A stretch of 64,000 bases of DNA from Proales similis. Its lineage: Eukaryota; Rotifera; Eurotatoria; Ploima; Proalidae. Positions 21,633 to 31,421 of the stretch are shown piece by piece. Below the pieces are notes generated by a model. That model was not told the origin of the DNA. It did no database searches and was given only the letters and a program-made list of their open reading frames with translations. Made by a program: the position numbers and the translations under genes. The stretch spans positions 2,170,001 through 2,234,000 of the forward strand of contig JAGVRJ010000004.1 of NCBI GenBank assembly GCA_019059635.1. The letters are read 5' to 3'. How positions within the stretch are numbered: the stretch's first letter is position 1; each line of letters opens with the position of its first letter.

Positions 21633-23804
21633 TCAACGAACACACGCGACCGCATTCTGATTGGGCGCGCTTTTCTTTTTGAATTGAGTCCAGCGTTTGT
21701 AAATCGCGAATTGGCTGATTAGCTGCGCTTCGTTCGGCAACGGTCTTATCTAAACGCGTGTTAGAGTTAAGAGGAGCACACAGAGAGAGAGAGAGAGAGA
21801 GAGAACAAATGATATATTCGCCTACAAACTGACGCATCTCTTTCTTGGCGCATTCTGTTAGATGTTTGAAGAAGAACTTTTTGTCGATTATTATGCACTC
21901 GGCTCCGTCTGAGACGAGAGAGACGTTTTTCATGCACTGGTCGTCGTACAAAAGATCGTGCAACCCCTGCCAACGAAAAGGCTGCAAGCAAGCATCATAT
22001 CTGAGTGTGAGCGCTTACAATTATCGTGTTTGGGCCGAGAGTGGCCATTTCAGTAAAAAAGAACTTGGATTTGGCCTTGAGCTTAAAAGCTTAAGATAGA
22101 GGCTCGGTCACTGGAGTTTGAAAAAGGGATTACATTTGTTGCGTGTCGTTTTCGATTGCCAAGTAGTTTGCTGCCGCTGTCGTCCGAGAGTTCGATTTTC
22201 TTTATCAGACGACACGAGCCCTTCTTAATCACGTAGACCCAGTCGGTCGAAGAGATCTGGCGGCTGATCGTCATTCCCTTGCGAAAGTAGTACGGCAGGC
22301 AAATTCGGGCGTTGTTTACTGGCAGCTTGTCGACCGGCCAGCTGTGCAACTCGGGCAACTCTTTTAAATAATTCACATGCTCGAGCTCTTGCTCTTGGTC
22401 CATTTTCATGAATATGTCAATGTAGTCGTCGCGGTGTATGCAGAGAACGCTCACGCTTGTGGTGCAAGTGACAGTCGCGTTTCGCCGCAAATTGTTTATT
22501 ATTGCCAGTTCCTTAGCGGACAAGGTTTGTTTCAATTTTCTGTTCGGCCGGTCTTTTCAAAAAACTAACCCCGAACGAGCTACCCTTGGACAAATAGGCG
22601 ACCACTTTCTGATTGAGTCCTCCGGGCTGTAGAATACTGATCGAAACTGGCAAATCAAGTAGACTATTTGTGCAGCGTGAAAAGTTTCATGTTGGCCTCA
22701 CCCATGCCGGAGACCATCAGATAGAAATTCTCTGCCCTCTGGTTTTGCCGGATGATCACACGGCCCTCTTCGAATTCTTGAAGGACGGCCGCCTTGGCTA
22801 TTTTGCGCTGCACGCTGTCCGGAAACTGCTCTAGATCGGAGACAGCCTCTCTAAGTGACGAGCAGGCCTGGTTGATCTGCTCGTCAGTACGTCGGAGCGG
22901 GTCCGTTTGAAGAATGCGCTTCGCTTCCTCGTTCAAAGTGGGCTGAGGAGGCAAAAGATGAGAAAAGCGTTGAGCATTCAAGTGCCATTGCGAACCTCTT
23001 TTCTTCGACGATAATTATTCAAATCGAACAGCAGCTTGTCCGAATTGTCCGAGGCGCTCGCGCTCTCCTTGCCTGCTTCTTGCTTGCTCACTTTTCTCAG
23101 TGAGGTGATTGTGGACATTGCAATGAGCACATTTCGAATACGACTGATTGCGTGTCGGAATCGGCTCCGGGCCTTGCGCCGTTCGATTAAAGTGGCGAGA
23201 AAATTTAAATCGAGCGAATCGGTACCTCGAACGGAGTCAAATGTGGAACATATGTTCTCGCGCTGCTTTTTGACTCGCTCTCGGACGAAAGGTCCACTTT
23301 GACGTTGATTTCGTTCTGCGACTCGGAGGCCAAGCTTTCTGCTTCACTTCGATTCAGTGTGCTGCTCTTTGGACTTCGTTCGGTCAATTTTGACTGAACG
23401 CTCTCTCCGGCGAGCACAGTTCTGACCCGCTTCAGCAGTGGCAGGCCGCTTTTGATGGAGAAATCAGAGCGACTCGAGCCTGCCAGACTGGCAGTGGGCA
23501 TCGAGCGAAATGGTTTACGCGTGCTCTTCACCGACTCGTTTGTTCTGGCGGGCAGTAGTGGCGAGTGCGAATCGCACAAAATCGTGTGCGCTCTGGATGC
23601 GATGCCCATCGAGCACGTGTAGCGATTGGGCAGAACCGAGACACCTATGTGCATGTTGCGCTCCAACAGGTCCAGATATCGCCGCAAACGATCTGTCTCG
23701 GTGGTCTTGGCACTCAGGCTTACGCCTCGGCCGACAATACTCTCCAGCTCGGCTTGATTCAAATTATCGCTCATTGCGTGCTGTTTAGCCTCCAACTTGA
23801 ACAT
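21633..23804 (-). CDS. CNBD2-like protein with two cyclic-nucleotide-binding domains, copy 2
   Basis: Duplicate of the gene at 7004-9175: exons 23226-23804, 22996-23172, 22702-22942, 22570-22646, 22134-22511, 22019-22081, 21826-21981 and 21633-21749, 595 aa. In this copy the CT repeat upstream is one unit shorter and the frame above the chosen ATG is closed, which supports the start MFKLEAKQ. Coding sequence is otherwise the same. Confidence 0.75.
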
Positions 23805-24412
23805 GGTCCAAACAATTTTCTCAATCTTTCTCTGTTTCCCTCTCCCTCTCTCTCTCTCTCTCTGGTTTAACCTTTCTCAGTGCTCTTCCATGCGTTCTGC
23901 CTTTAAACTTTTCATCACAAAACACTCAAGCACACACGAGCTCAAGTGTTTTAACATATTTATTTTGTTTGCTGCATGCCACTCTGAAGCGAGCGAGTAA
24001 AACACAAATAAACTCCTAAAAGTGGCCAATCAACGCCATCAAATCAGCAAGGTTTTCTTCTTCCAATTCACTCTGAATTATTTGCCAACATTAAAGCGTT
24101 TTGCTTCACTTCAAGAGTCATCCAACACCCATTAGCCTTGGCAATAATTCCGTTCTATTTGAACGCAGGCAGGCATCCACTTCTTTTCTTTCTCTCTCTC
24201 TCATTGGCGTTTCCTTTGCTTTGCTCGAACAAATCACCGGATATGTTCACACCCTGAAATTGCCCGATATTAAAAAACAGAGAACAAGCTTAATAGCGAG
24301 AAGGGGCCTCCCTTCAGAGTTTTATTCGTTTTGTCGCAAATCTTAAAGCTTTAGGCGCTTTTGAATTTCAAAGTTCTCAAGCTTTGAGTTGAATAGACAC
24401 AATTGATGTCAA

Positions 24413-26351
24413 CTACATGATTTGACATGCCTTAGATGCGACCTTGCCAGACTGGTCGAGGACGGCGTTTATGACCTGTTCGCGCTTTCGCGGCGCCTTC
24501 TGTCTCTTGCTCTCGTCGACGTACTGCTTGTCTGGATCGGCCTCGTACCTTACCGGCTCGTCTATGCTCCAATTTCGGTCGTCTACTTGAGTGGAGAATT
24601 TAGGCTCATTGTCATAGATCGGTGCATCGAGATTGAGTTGGTTCGCGTTCATGCTTTCCTCTTTGCTCTCTTGTCTTATTTGCTTGGCGAGAGACTGAAG
24701 CTCAACATTGGCGTCCGATTCGTGCTCGATGAACAAACGCAGCATGAATTTGCGCTTCACGTTCTTTGAGTATGTGCTCGGTATTATGACATAGTTGTCA
24801 GGCAGCAGATCAAGACGAGCGCTCACTTCTCGCTGATTGACATAGGGCTCGAAGGAGAACACCTCGTCCAGCTCTTGCCACGTGTACCGCTTTTTAGCTG
24901 CCCGAGATCCAACTCTGAATATCGAAAAACTGATTGGCTCATTTGAACGTTCAAACGAGCCGTCGGTCGCCAGACGATTTTCGGCCTGCTCCAGCTGCAT
25001 GAGTGAAACAATCATGGACACCTTCTCGTCGTGGTTGTTGGCCAGCTTGAGTGTAACGCAAAACTGAGGATTTTTGAACAAGTCTTCCCAGTCCTCGTTG
25101 CCGCATCCACCGCTCGACTGGCCAGGTATCCACTCGCCCTGGTAGGTTTTGCTCAGCCATTTGACGGGGAATTCCAACGCCGCCTGGCCCCTGTACGCGT
25201 TCATGTCCACATGTACAAAGTCCAAATCGTTGAAATTGTCAATGAAGTCTTGAAACTCGATGAAAAACTGTCCGTCAGTCTGGTCGTGCACATTCAGCTG
25301 ACGTCTGAGGCTATCACTGACTCGGTACCATTCCTCGGACTGCGAACTCCACGGTCCAGTGTAAGAGCTCGATTGGCCCCATGGGTTGCGCATTCTTTCC
25401 ATAAAGTTGGTTTCAGTCTGCGTAACTGCTAAAATGACAACTCCGGTTACCTGAGGAGTCGGACGCTGATTCTGTCTGTGACGCCATCTCTGTCTTTCAA
25501 GTCTCTCATCTCACTGTAGACCATATTCTCGTCTAGTATGAGCTCAAAGGCCTGTAGGATGCAGTAGGCGTGACCTTGAAACCTTTATCCAACACAAGAA
25601 GGATTTGAAAAGATGATGATGAGCAATCACCTTGGACAAGGCCGTTGGCAATGCGCGTCTCGATCGTACCTCCGGCCGGTACGCCCACCGAGGCGCCCAT
25701 CAGCGATTTCACTCTGACCGCGTTGAATATGTTCTCCCAGAGGTGTTCGAACGAGTCTGCGCTTTTCTCTATGCGGCATCGCTCGTGCACACCTCCGGTC
25801 ATGTCGATCATCGCATCGACTGCTTCGCCGCCGTCAAGAAACTCGTAGCACATGTGAAGTTTGGCGTACGCCTTCTCCAGAAGCGGTGCGAACATCTCGT
25901 TCGTTTCGGTGTTGTTGTGGCAATAAGCGGGACGGCCGAATTCGTCGACGGGCAGGCGATCGTCGACTACAACCTCAATCCATTGGCCGTAGCGCCAAAA
26001 TCGAAATCGAAATATGCCCGCGTAGTCATCGCCAAACGACTGATTTGGCGGTATCACGCGTTCAACGTACTCGGGCACCGATGCGATCACAGCCGCCGCC
26101 GAAATGAACCAGCAATCACCGAGCTGGCCTTGATCCACGTCATTGGGCTCGATCGAATTCACAATGAATTTGGCGTCTGCGCTTATTTCCTTCGGACGTT
26201 TCCAGCTTATTTTGGACGCGCGAGCGGCGTTCTTGCGGGCGATGCTTTCGTCGCAGGCCGGAAATTTGTCGTCCTCGAATAGACGGCCCGCTTTCAAGCA
26301 GGCCGCTTTGATTCTTTCGTAATCTTGACCGAGATACGATTTAAATTTCAT
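24413..26351 (-). CDS. Calpain A, copy 2: classical-core calpain with C-terminal CaaX motif
   Basis: Calcium-dependent-type cysteine protease of 608 aa; exons 25631-26351, 25451-25574 and 24413-25394. The protease core holds Cys80 (QGQLGDCWF), His242 (GHAY) and Asn285 (RNPWG); the introns fall just before the His (phase 1) and just before RMRNPWG (phase 2). A C2-like/CBSW domain follows (SYTGPWSSQSEEW ... NYVIIPSTY ... FMLRLFIEHES), then a ~95-residue charged linker. There is no penta-EF-hand domain. The protein ends SKACQIM, a CaaX box whose final Met favours farnesylation. Anchoring to membranes is therefore inferred. Two related genes lie at 46384-48276 and 50904-53122 on the same strand. 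Confidence 0.9.
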
Positions 26352-27742
26352 CTGGAATGCTCATTGAGCTCTGTCGGGCCCTAGTAACCAGACGAAAACT
26401 AAAAGAGACGGAGAGAGCGAGGTAGAGAGAAGCCCGAATAAATAATTAAGTTTGAATGTGACGAGAGTGAATCGACTCACCGCTTGGCAATAAAGTAAAT
26501 TTTTTTCTTGAAATTGCGAATGACTGCTGGCTTATGTCAGATCAGTCGTAGCGAAGACCTAAAATAAAAAGGGAAAACAATTTTTTTTTTCTATTTAATT
26601 TATTTTTCATTTCGTCAGGCAAAGGTAGAGAAAGCGATAAAAACAATGAACGTCAAACGTTCACATTTCATCTCAGCTTGACGTGAACCTAAAAATAAGC
26701 CAAACAATCAACGGCAGACTCGCCAATCGACTAACCAAGTTCGTTCTGGTTTAGTTGACGAATCTTTCAATCGACCAAATTGAAAGTGAGCCGCAAAATT
26801 TTTTCGCTCGCCCTTTTGCTTTTCAGCATTTCTTTGCCAAATAGGACTTTGGGTTCTAAGAGAGCCCTTTTAAGGGTCAGTTTTATCAGAGTTGAACCTT
26901 GACGATGTCCAGACGAACCCTTGAACGAGTTGGCCTCTATACGCTGCTAGCAAGACGAGCAAAATGTACTTTGCTGAGTGAGCCGATTTTGTCGGCAGAC
27001 TTTATCAAGAGACTTGTTTAGAGTAGAGATGCACTTATCGCTTATCGTGTTGGCCAGGAGCACTGAGAAAAGAAAACTATTCAGAGAGAGAGAGAGAGAG
27101 AGGGGGGTTAAACAGGGGCCGAATTACATTGTATCTGTTACATAAGCGGACTTGATCACGTGATAGAAAATAAACTAATTTTGATTTACGCTCTCCGAGC
27201 GAGGCAGAAAAGCAGCGATCAAAGGCAAGCGAATAGCAACCACTGATCCGCCACTGTATTAATCAAAACGGCCGAGAAAAGAGGGACGCACGGTGGTGGT
27301 TATTGTGAGAGTGAGACCAAGTTGAAAAAAGCAAATTTTCTTTTGCATGCAAAACAGGGAAGCTTGGGCAAATAGAGCACGCACGAGCAATTATGCTTTA
27401 AACAATTAAATTCGATTGAGCTTGTCATACCAGAACGAGAGAGAGACAGAGAGAGAGAGGGTCAGGCCTAGGGAGAGAGACAGAATGAAACTGTGTGAGT
27501 GAAGGAAATTGTTCGAAGCGATTATGTGCTTTTTTTTTTAAGTGCTGTTTTTAAGTCCCAAATTCAGTGCTGCTATTGCCACGAGAAAGAGCGTTGGAGA
27601 GAGGGGAGTGAGCGAGCGAGCGTAAGAGAGACGGCGAGAAAAGCGTTCGATCGCTTTGGCTCGAGAAATTATGAATGTATCCAAACATAAGCATCCAAAA
27701 AAAAAAGAGAAAGAATGCGCTCATTGCTTGCTTGCCTAGGCA
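26352..27742. other. Intergenic with GA microsatellites
   Basis: About 1.4 kb between the divergent calpain A copy 2 and CNNM genes. GA-rich tracts near 27083-27102, 27437-27460 and 27597-27640 surround the putative bidirectional promoter. No ORF with support. Confidence 0.45.
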
Positions 27743-30176
27743 ATGTTTAGTACTAATTCCATGCGGCCAAATCTCTTGGTATTTATAAGCTGCGTCTTGC
27801 TGCTTCAACAAACTTGCAGCTTGGCCGCTGCTGACCGGCCCCGAGTGAGCCGACTGCTGTACATGTCTCCGCTTGAACGCCATTCGGCTTATACACTGAA
27901 CGAAGAGAACTCGCTCAACGGCGAGATCAGAAAAGGCTGGATACTGGACGCCGAGCACGACGTTGAATTTCTGTTTTACATTCAAATCAGCCAACAACTG
28001 ACCAGTCTGGAGCAGGTCGATCTCGCATTTGTCCATTTCACCACCAGTCCGTCCGAGTGCGATCGTCAGATAATTCACATTCGACAAGAGCAGCACTTGA
28101 ACCACATATTCAAGCTTGACTTTTTAGCAAGCAAGTCCAGACTTCATCCGATGGGCAGCCAAAATCAGAACGACAAAAGGTCGTCCACTTTGCTGGCCGC
28201 GCGTGCCACTCTAAATCTGCAATACCACTCTGATCCCTACTTTGCTTGCGTTCACTTGTCGACCAAGCTGGACGCGAGCACGTCTCTCAATTCAACGTTG
28301 ACTTTTGAGCATCAAGGCGTCGACTCGGCATTTAATCAAATAATCACGCAGAAGAACTTCATCCCACTTTACGTGGTCGTGCTTGTCTACTTGACTCTGC
28401 TCTGCTTCTCGGCGCTTTTCAGCGGCCTCAATCTTGGACTCATGTCACTCGATTTGAACGAGCTCAATCTATTGAAGCGAATCGGCTCCAAGAATGAAAA
28501 GTCCTACGCGAAAAAAATCTATCCGCTGCGCAAAAGAGGCAACTATCTGCTGTGCACCATTCTGCTCGGCAACGTGCTTGTCAACGCCGTCTCGACGCTC
28601 ATAATGGGCAGCTACTTGGAAGGCGCAATGGCCGCGATTGGCTCCACTCTGCTGATTGTCACATTTGGCGAGATCATACCGCAGGCGGTTTGCTCCAGAC
28701 ACGGCTTGGCTGTGGGCGCCCATACGCGCTACATCACCTACTTTATGATGTGTCTAACATTTCCTCTTTCATTTCCGCTGGGCCGCCTGCTCGACCGTGC
28801 GCTGGGCGAAGAGATCGCGGCGGTCTATAGCAGAGACAAAGCGCGCGAGCTCATGCGCAAGGCCACAGAGAACAAGAACATCGAAGAGAAACAGTTCAAG
28901 CTGATTTCGGGCGCGCTTGACTTCAAGAACAAGCATGTGCGCGAGATAATGGTGCCCATCAAAGACGTGTTCTCGCTCGACATCAACTCGATTCTCGACT
29001 TTGACACGTTTAAAACAATCCTGTACCACGGCTATTCGCGTATTCCAGTGTTCGAACACACCAGGTAGGCGAGCGCTTGTGCCACAAACTGTTGTCTTAG
29101 TTGATCGCATTTAAATCGACAGAGACAATCTGGTCGGCATCATTCTCATTCAAGACTTGCTGCTCAACGATCCGGCCGATCGAGTTCCGCTCAGAGCAGT
29201 CATGGACTATTACAAGCATCCGGTGCCAAAATGCAAGCTTGAGGATAGTCTGGAGATAATGTTCGACAAATTTCGAAAAGGAGACTCGCACATGGCGTTT
29301 GTCTACAACAACGAGGAGAAGTTCGCCAATGAGCTGGACGGCGAGAGCGAGATAATCGAAGCGGTCGGCATTGTCACTCTCGAGGACATAATCGAAGAGC
29401 TGGTTCAGTCCGAAATTATGGACGAAGCCGACACAAAGCGCGAAAGACGCAAACGAAGTAAGTTGAACTATTCCAGCGCCATGAGCAGCTCAACCAACAC
29501 GATTTTTTTTCTGTGCAATCAAGAGGCCAAAGAGCTGCTCAAAGGCAAATTGGCCAATTTGAGTCTCTCGTCGGACAACTTGAACATTTTCGTCACCGAA
29601 GAGCTCGACTCGACCAGTCGACCGGTCTTGTCGAGTCAAATTCGAAAAGCGCTATTTTACTTCATGGGCTCAAGTGAGGCAAACTTTTGTGCGTTCTGCT
29701 GAAGCTTTAAAATAATAACGAATTTAAAAGGCGTGCGACCGTTTATGGGCGAGTACATAAGTCCGAAGGTGCTTGAGACCTTTTTACGTCGACCAGAGCT
29801 GCTACGTGAGAAGAGAAACTTGTCCGAGAACGAGGAAATCTATCTGTACAAGTACGGGGTAGAGTGCGACTATTTTATCATCATTCTGGACGGTGGTGCC
29901 ACGGTGCAAGTCGGCCAGGACGGCCTGGAGATAAACGCCGGCCTATTCTCCTACTACGGAGTGAACGCGCTGATTGACGAGACAGACGAAAGAAAGCCCG
30001 AGGAATATATCGACCCCAATCAAACAATTACACCCTACAAGCCCGAGTTCTCGCTCAAGGTCAACTCTTATTGCGTTTACTTAAAGGTTACGCAAAAGGA
30101 GTGGCGAGAAGCAGTCAAGAAATCCATTATGGATCGCACCTACGGAGTCCCGCCTCCGAATTCTGCTTCTCAGTGA
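27743..30176 (+). CDS. CNNM-family magnesium transporter / ancient conserved domain protein
   Basis: Exons 27743-29064, 29123-29457, 29524-29673 and 29731-30176, 750 aa. A signal peptide (residues 1-28) leads a ~185-residue extracellular domain. The DUF21 transmembrane module follows (about 208-390; FSALFSGLNLGLMSLDL, LLGNVLVNAVSTL, TFGEIIPQAVCSR). A Bateman module of two CBS domains comes next (REIMVPIKDVF, YSRIPVFEHTR, VGIVTLEDIIEEL), and a C-terminal cyclic-nucleotide-binding-homology domain. CNNM proteins export Mg2+ with Na+ at basolateral or plasma membranes and bind PRL phosphatases. Intron 29458-29523 has strong splice sites but is 66 nt with no in-frame stop, so retention would simply add 22 residues. 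Confidence 0.9.
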
Positions 30177-30247
30177 TGCGACGAGTTATCTCTTCATTTT
30201 CGTTAGCGAATGCCCAATTTTGTTTAAATAGTTGAAATTCGACCAAT

Positions 30248-30253
30248 AATAAA
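30248..30253 (+). promoter_or_regulatory. Polyadenylation signal AATAAA for the CNNM gene
   Basis: AATAAA about 70 bp after the CNNM stop, with AT-rich sequence after it. The convergent peptide-precursor gene ends only ~85 bp further on, so the two 3' ends nearly touch. Confidence 0.5.
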
Positions 30254-30336
30254 TTTTAATCCAAAACTGAAAATACTAAATACTGAATTTTACTTTAACA
30301 TTTATATATTTGCCAGTTTCCTAAACACATTCAAAT

Positions 30337-31176
30337 TTAGTATTTTCCGAACAAGTTGATGATGTTGCCGAGGCTGCTCAGGTCGAGGTTGCCGACGACG
30401 TTGCTGATGACGTGGTTGACGGCGGTGATGCCCAGCTGCTGGAGGTTGGCGAGGAGCTCGTTGATCTGCTGCTGGGTGAGCTTGACGTCAGCGTCTCGCT
30501 TGCCGAACAGGTTGATGATGTTGCCGAGGCTGCTCAGGTCGAGGTTGCCGACGACGTTGCTGATGACGTGGTTGACGGCGGTGATGCCCAGCTGCTGGAG
30601 GTTGGCGAGGAGCTCGTTGATCTGCTGCTGGGTGAGCTTGACGTCAGCGTCTCGCTTGCCGAACAGGTTGATGATGTTGCCGAGGCTGCTCAGGTCGAGG
30701 TTGCCGACGACGTTGCTGATGACGTGGTTGACGGCGGTGATGCCCAGCTGCTGGAGGTTGGCGAGGAGCTCGTTGATCTGCTGCTGAGTGAGCTTGACGT
30801 CAGCGTCTCGCTTGCCGAACAGGTTGATGATGTTGCCGAGGCTGCTCAGGTCGAGGTTGCCGACGACGTTGCTGATGACGTGGTTGACGGCGGTGATGCC
30901 CAGCTGCTGGAGGTTGGCGAGGAGCTCGTTGATCTGCTGCTGAGTGAGCTTGACGTCAGCGTCTCGCTTGCCGAACAGGTTGATGATGTTGCCGAGGCTG
31001 CTCAGGTCGAGGTTGCCGACGACGTTGCTGATGACGTGGTTGACGGCGGTGATGCCCAGCTGCTGGAGGTTAGCGAGGAGCTCGTTGATCTGCTGCTGGG
31101 TGAGCTTTGTTTCTTCAACAGGAACCGCAAATGCGAATTGTGCGCAGAGGGCAATCAACAGAAACTTTCCGATCAT
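30337..31176 (-). CDS. Secreted multicopy peptide precursor: five 52-residue repeats with GKR processing sites
   Basis: Intronless 279-aa ORF. Residues 1-17 are a signal peptide (MIGKFLLIALCAQFAFA), then VPVEET, then five tandem repeats of 52 residues (the last one 48). Each begins KLTQQQINELLANLQQ, passes through a helix-prone amphipathic region and ends NIINLFGKRDADV. Gly-Lys-Arg is the classic signal for dibasic cleavage and C-terminal amidation, so processing could release four Phe-amidated peptides of about 50 residues starting Asp-Ala-Asp-Val. The last repeat ends GKY and lacks the Arg. The layout resembles neuropeptide or antimicrobial-peptide precursors. The peptide itself matches nothing I know and function is open. 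A TATA box lies upstream. Confidence 0.75.
   Translation of the reverse strand: MIGKFLLIALCAQFAFAVPVEETKLTQQQINELLANLQQLGITAVNHVISNVVGNLDLSSLGNIINLFGKRDADVKLTQQQINELLANLQQLGITAVNHVISNVVGNLDLSSLGNIINLFGKRDADVKLTQQQINELLANLQQLGITAVNHVISNVVGNLDLSSLGNIINLFGKRDADVKLTQQQINELLANLQQLGITAVNHVISNVVGNLDLSSLGNIINLFGKRDADVKLTQQQINELLANLQQLGITAVNHVISNVVGNLDLSSLGNIINLFGKY
30340..31107 (-). repeat. Five-unit 156-bp coding tandem repeat
   Basis: Units on the minus strand: 30952-31107, 30796-30951, 30640-30795, 30484-30639 and a final 144-bp unit at 30340-30483. Units differ by only a few silent changes (for example a G/A at the unit start and at one Ala/Asn codon edge), so the array is recent or kept uniform by unequal exchange or conversion. 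The period is a multiple of three, which also keeps an antisense frame open across the array; that antisense ORF is not thought to be a gene. Confidence 0.95.
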
Positions 31177-31238
31177 TTTCTTGCTTTTCTTTTTTTTTTT
31201 TTAAGTCAAAACTTGAGTAAAACGTATAATTGAGCTTT

Positions 31239-31246
31239 TATTTATA
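31239..31246 (-). promoter_or_regulatory. TATA box of the repeat peptide gene
   Basis: TATAAATA on the minus strand, 63 bp before the ATG. Transcription would start roughly 30 bp downstream, leaving a short 5'UTR that includes an A-rich tract just before the start codon. A consensus TATA box suits a strongly or tissue-specifically expressed secreted product. Confidence 0.5.
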
Positions 31247-31421
31247 ATCTCTTTTACATTCTTGAGAAAGTGTCAGCAATTGCTTAAGATCGCCCACATG
31301 TGCCCCAGCCTATTTAGCCGACGTGAGATATCCTTATCGATTGTTGTTTTCAACTGATCGGGTATTTTTTTCTTTTTTCTTTTTAATGTCGCACTTGAAT
31401 CCTTATCTTTGAGATTTTTGT

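Larger units (their letters stand above)
14630..26242. repeat. Tandem segmental duplication, copy 2
   Basis: Second copy of the block at 1-11615, in the same orientation. It carries the same six minus-strand genes in the same order. Here the calpain A gene keeps its full 5' end and the DEG/ENaC reading frame is open. The sequence to its left (11616-14629), with the GT31 gene and the FOXRED1 C-terminus, should belong to the same unit. Confidence 0.95.

Noticed and set aside
30340-31107. CRISPR-like array
   Set aside because: Units are contiguous 156-bp coding repeats without spacers, in a eukaryotic gene.
30412-31233. Long plus-strand ORF (273 codons) across the 156-bp repeats
   Set aside because: It is the antisense shadow of the peptide precursor, kept open because the period is a multiple of three. 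It has no signal peptide and a monotonous acidic composition.
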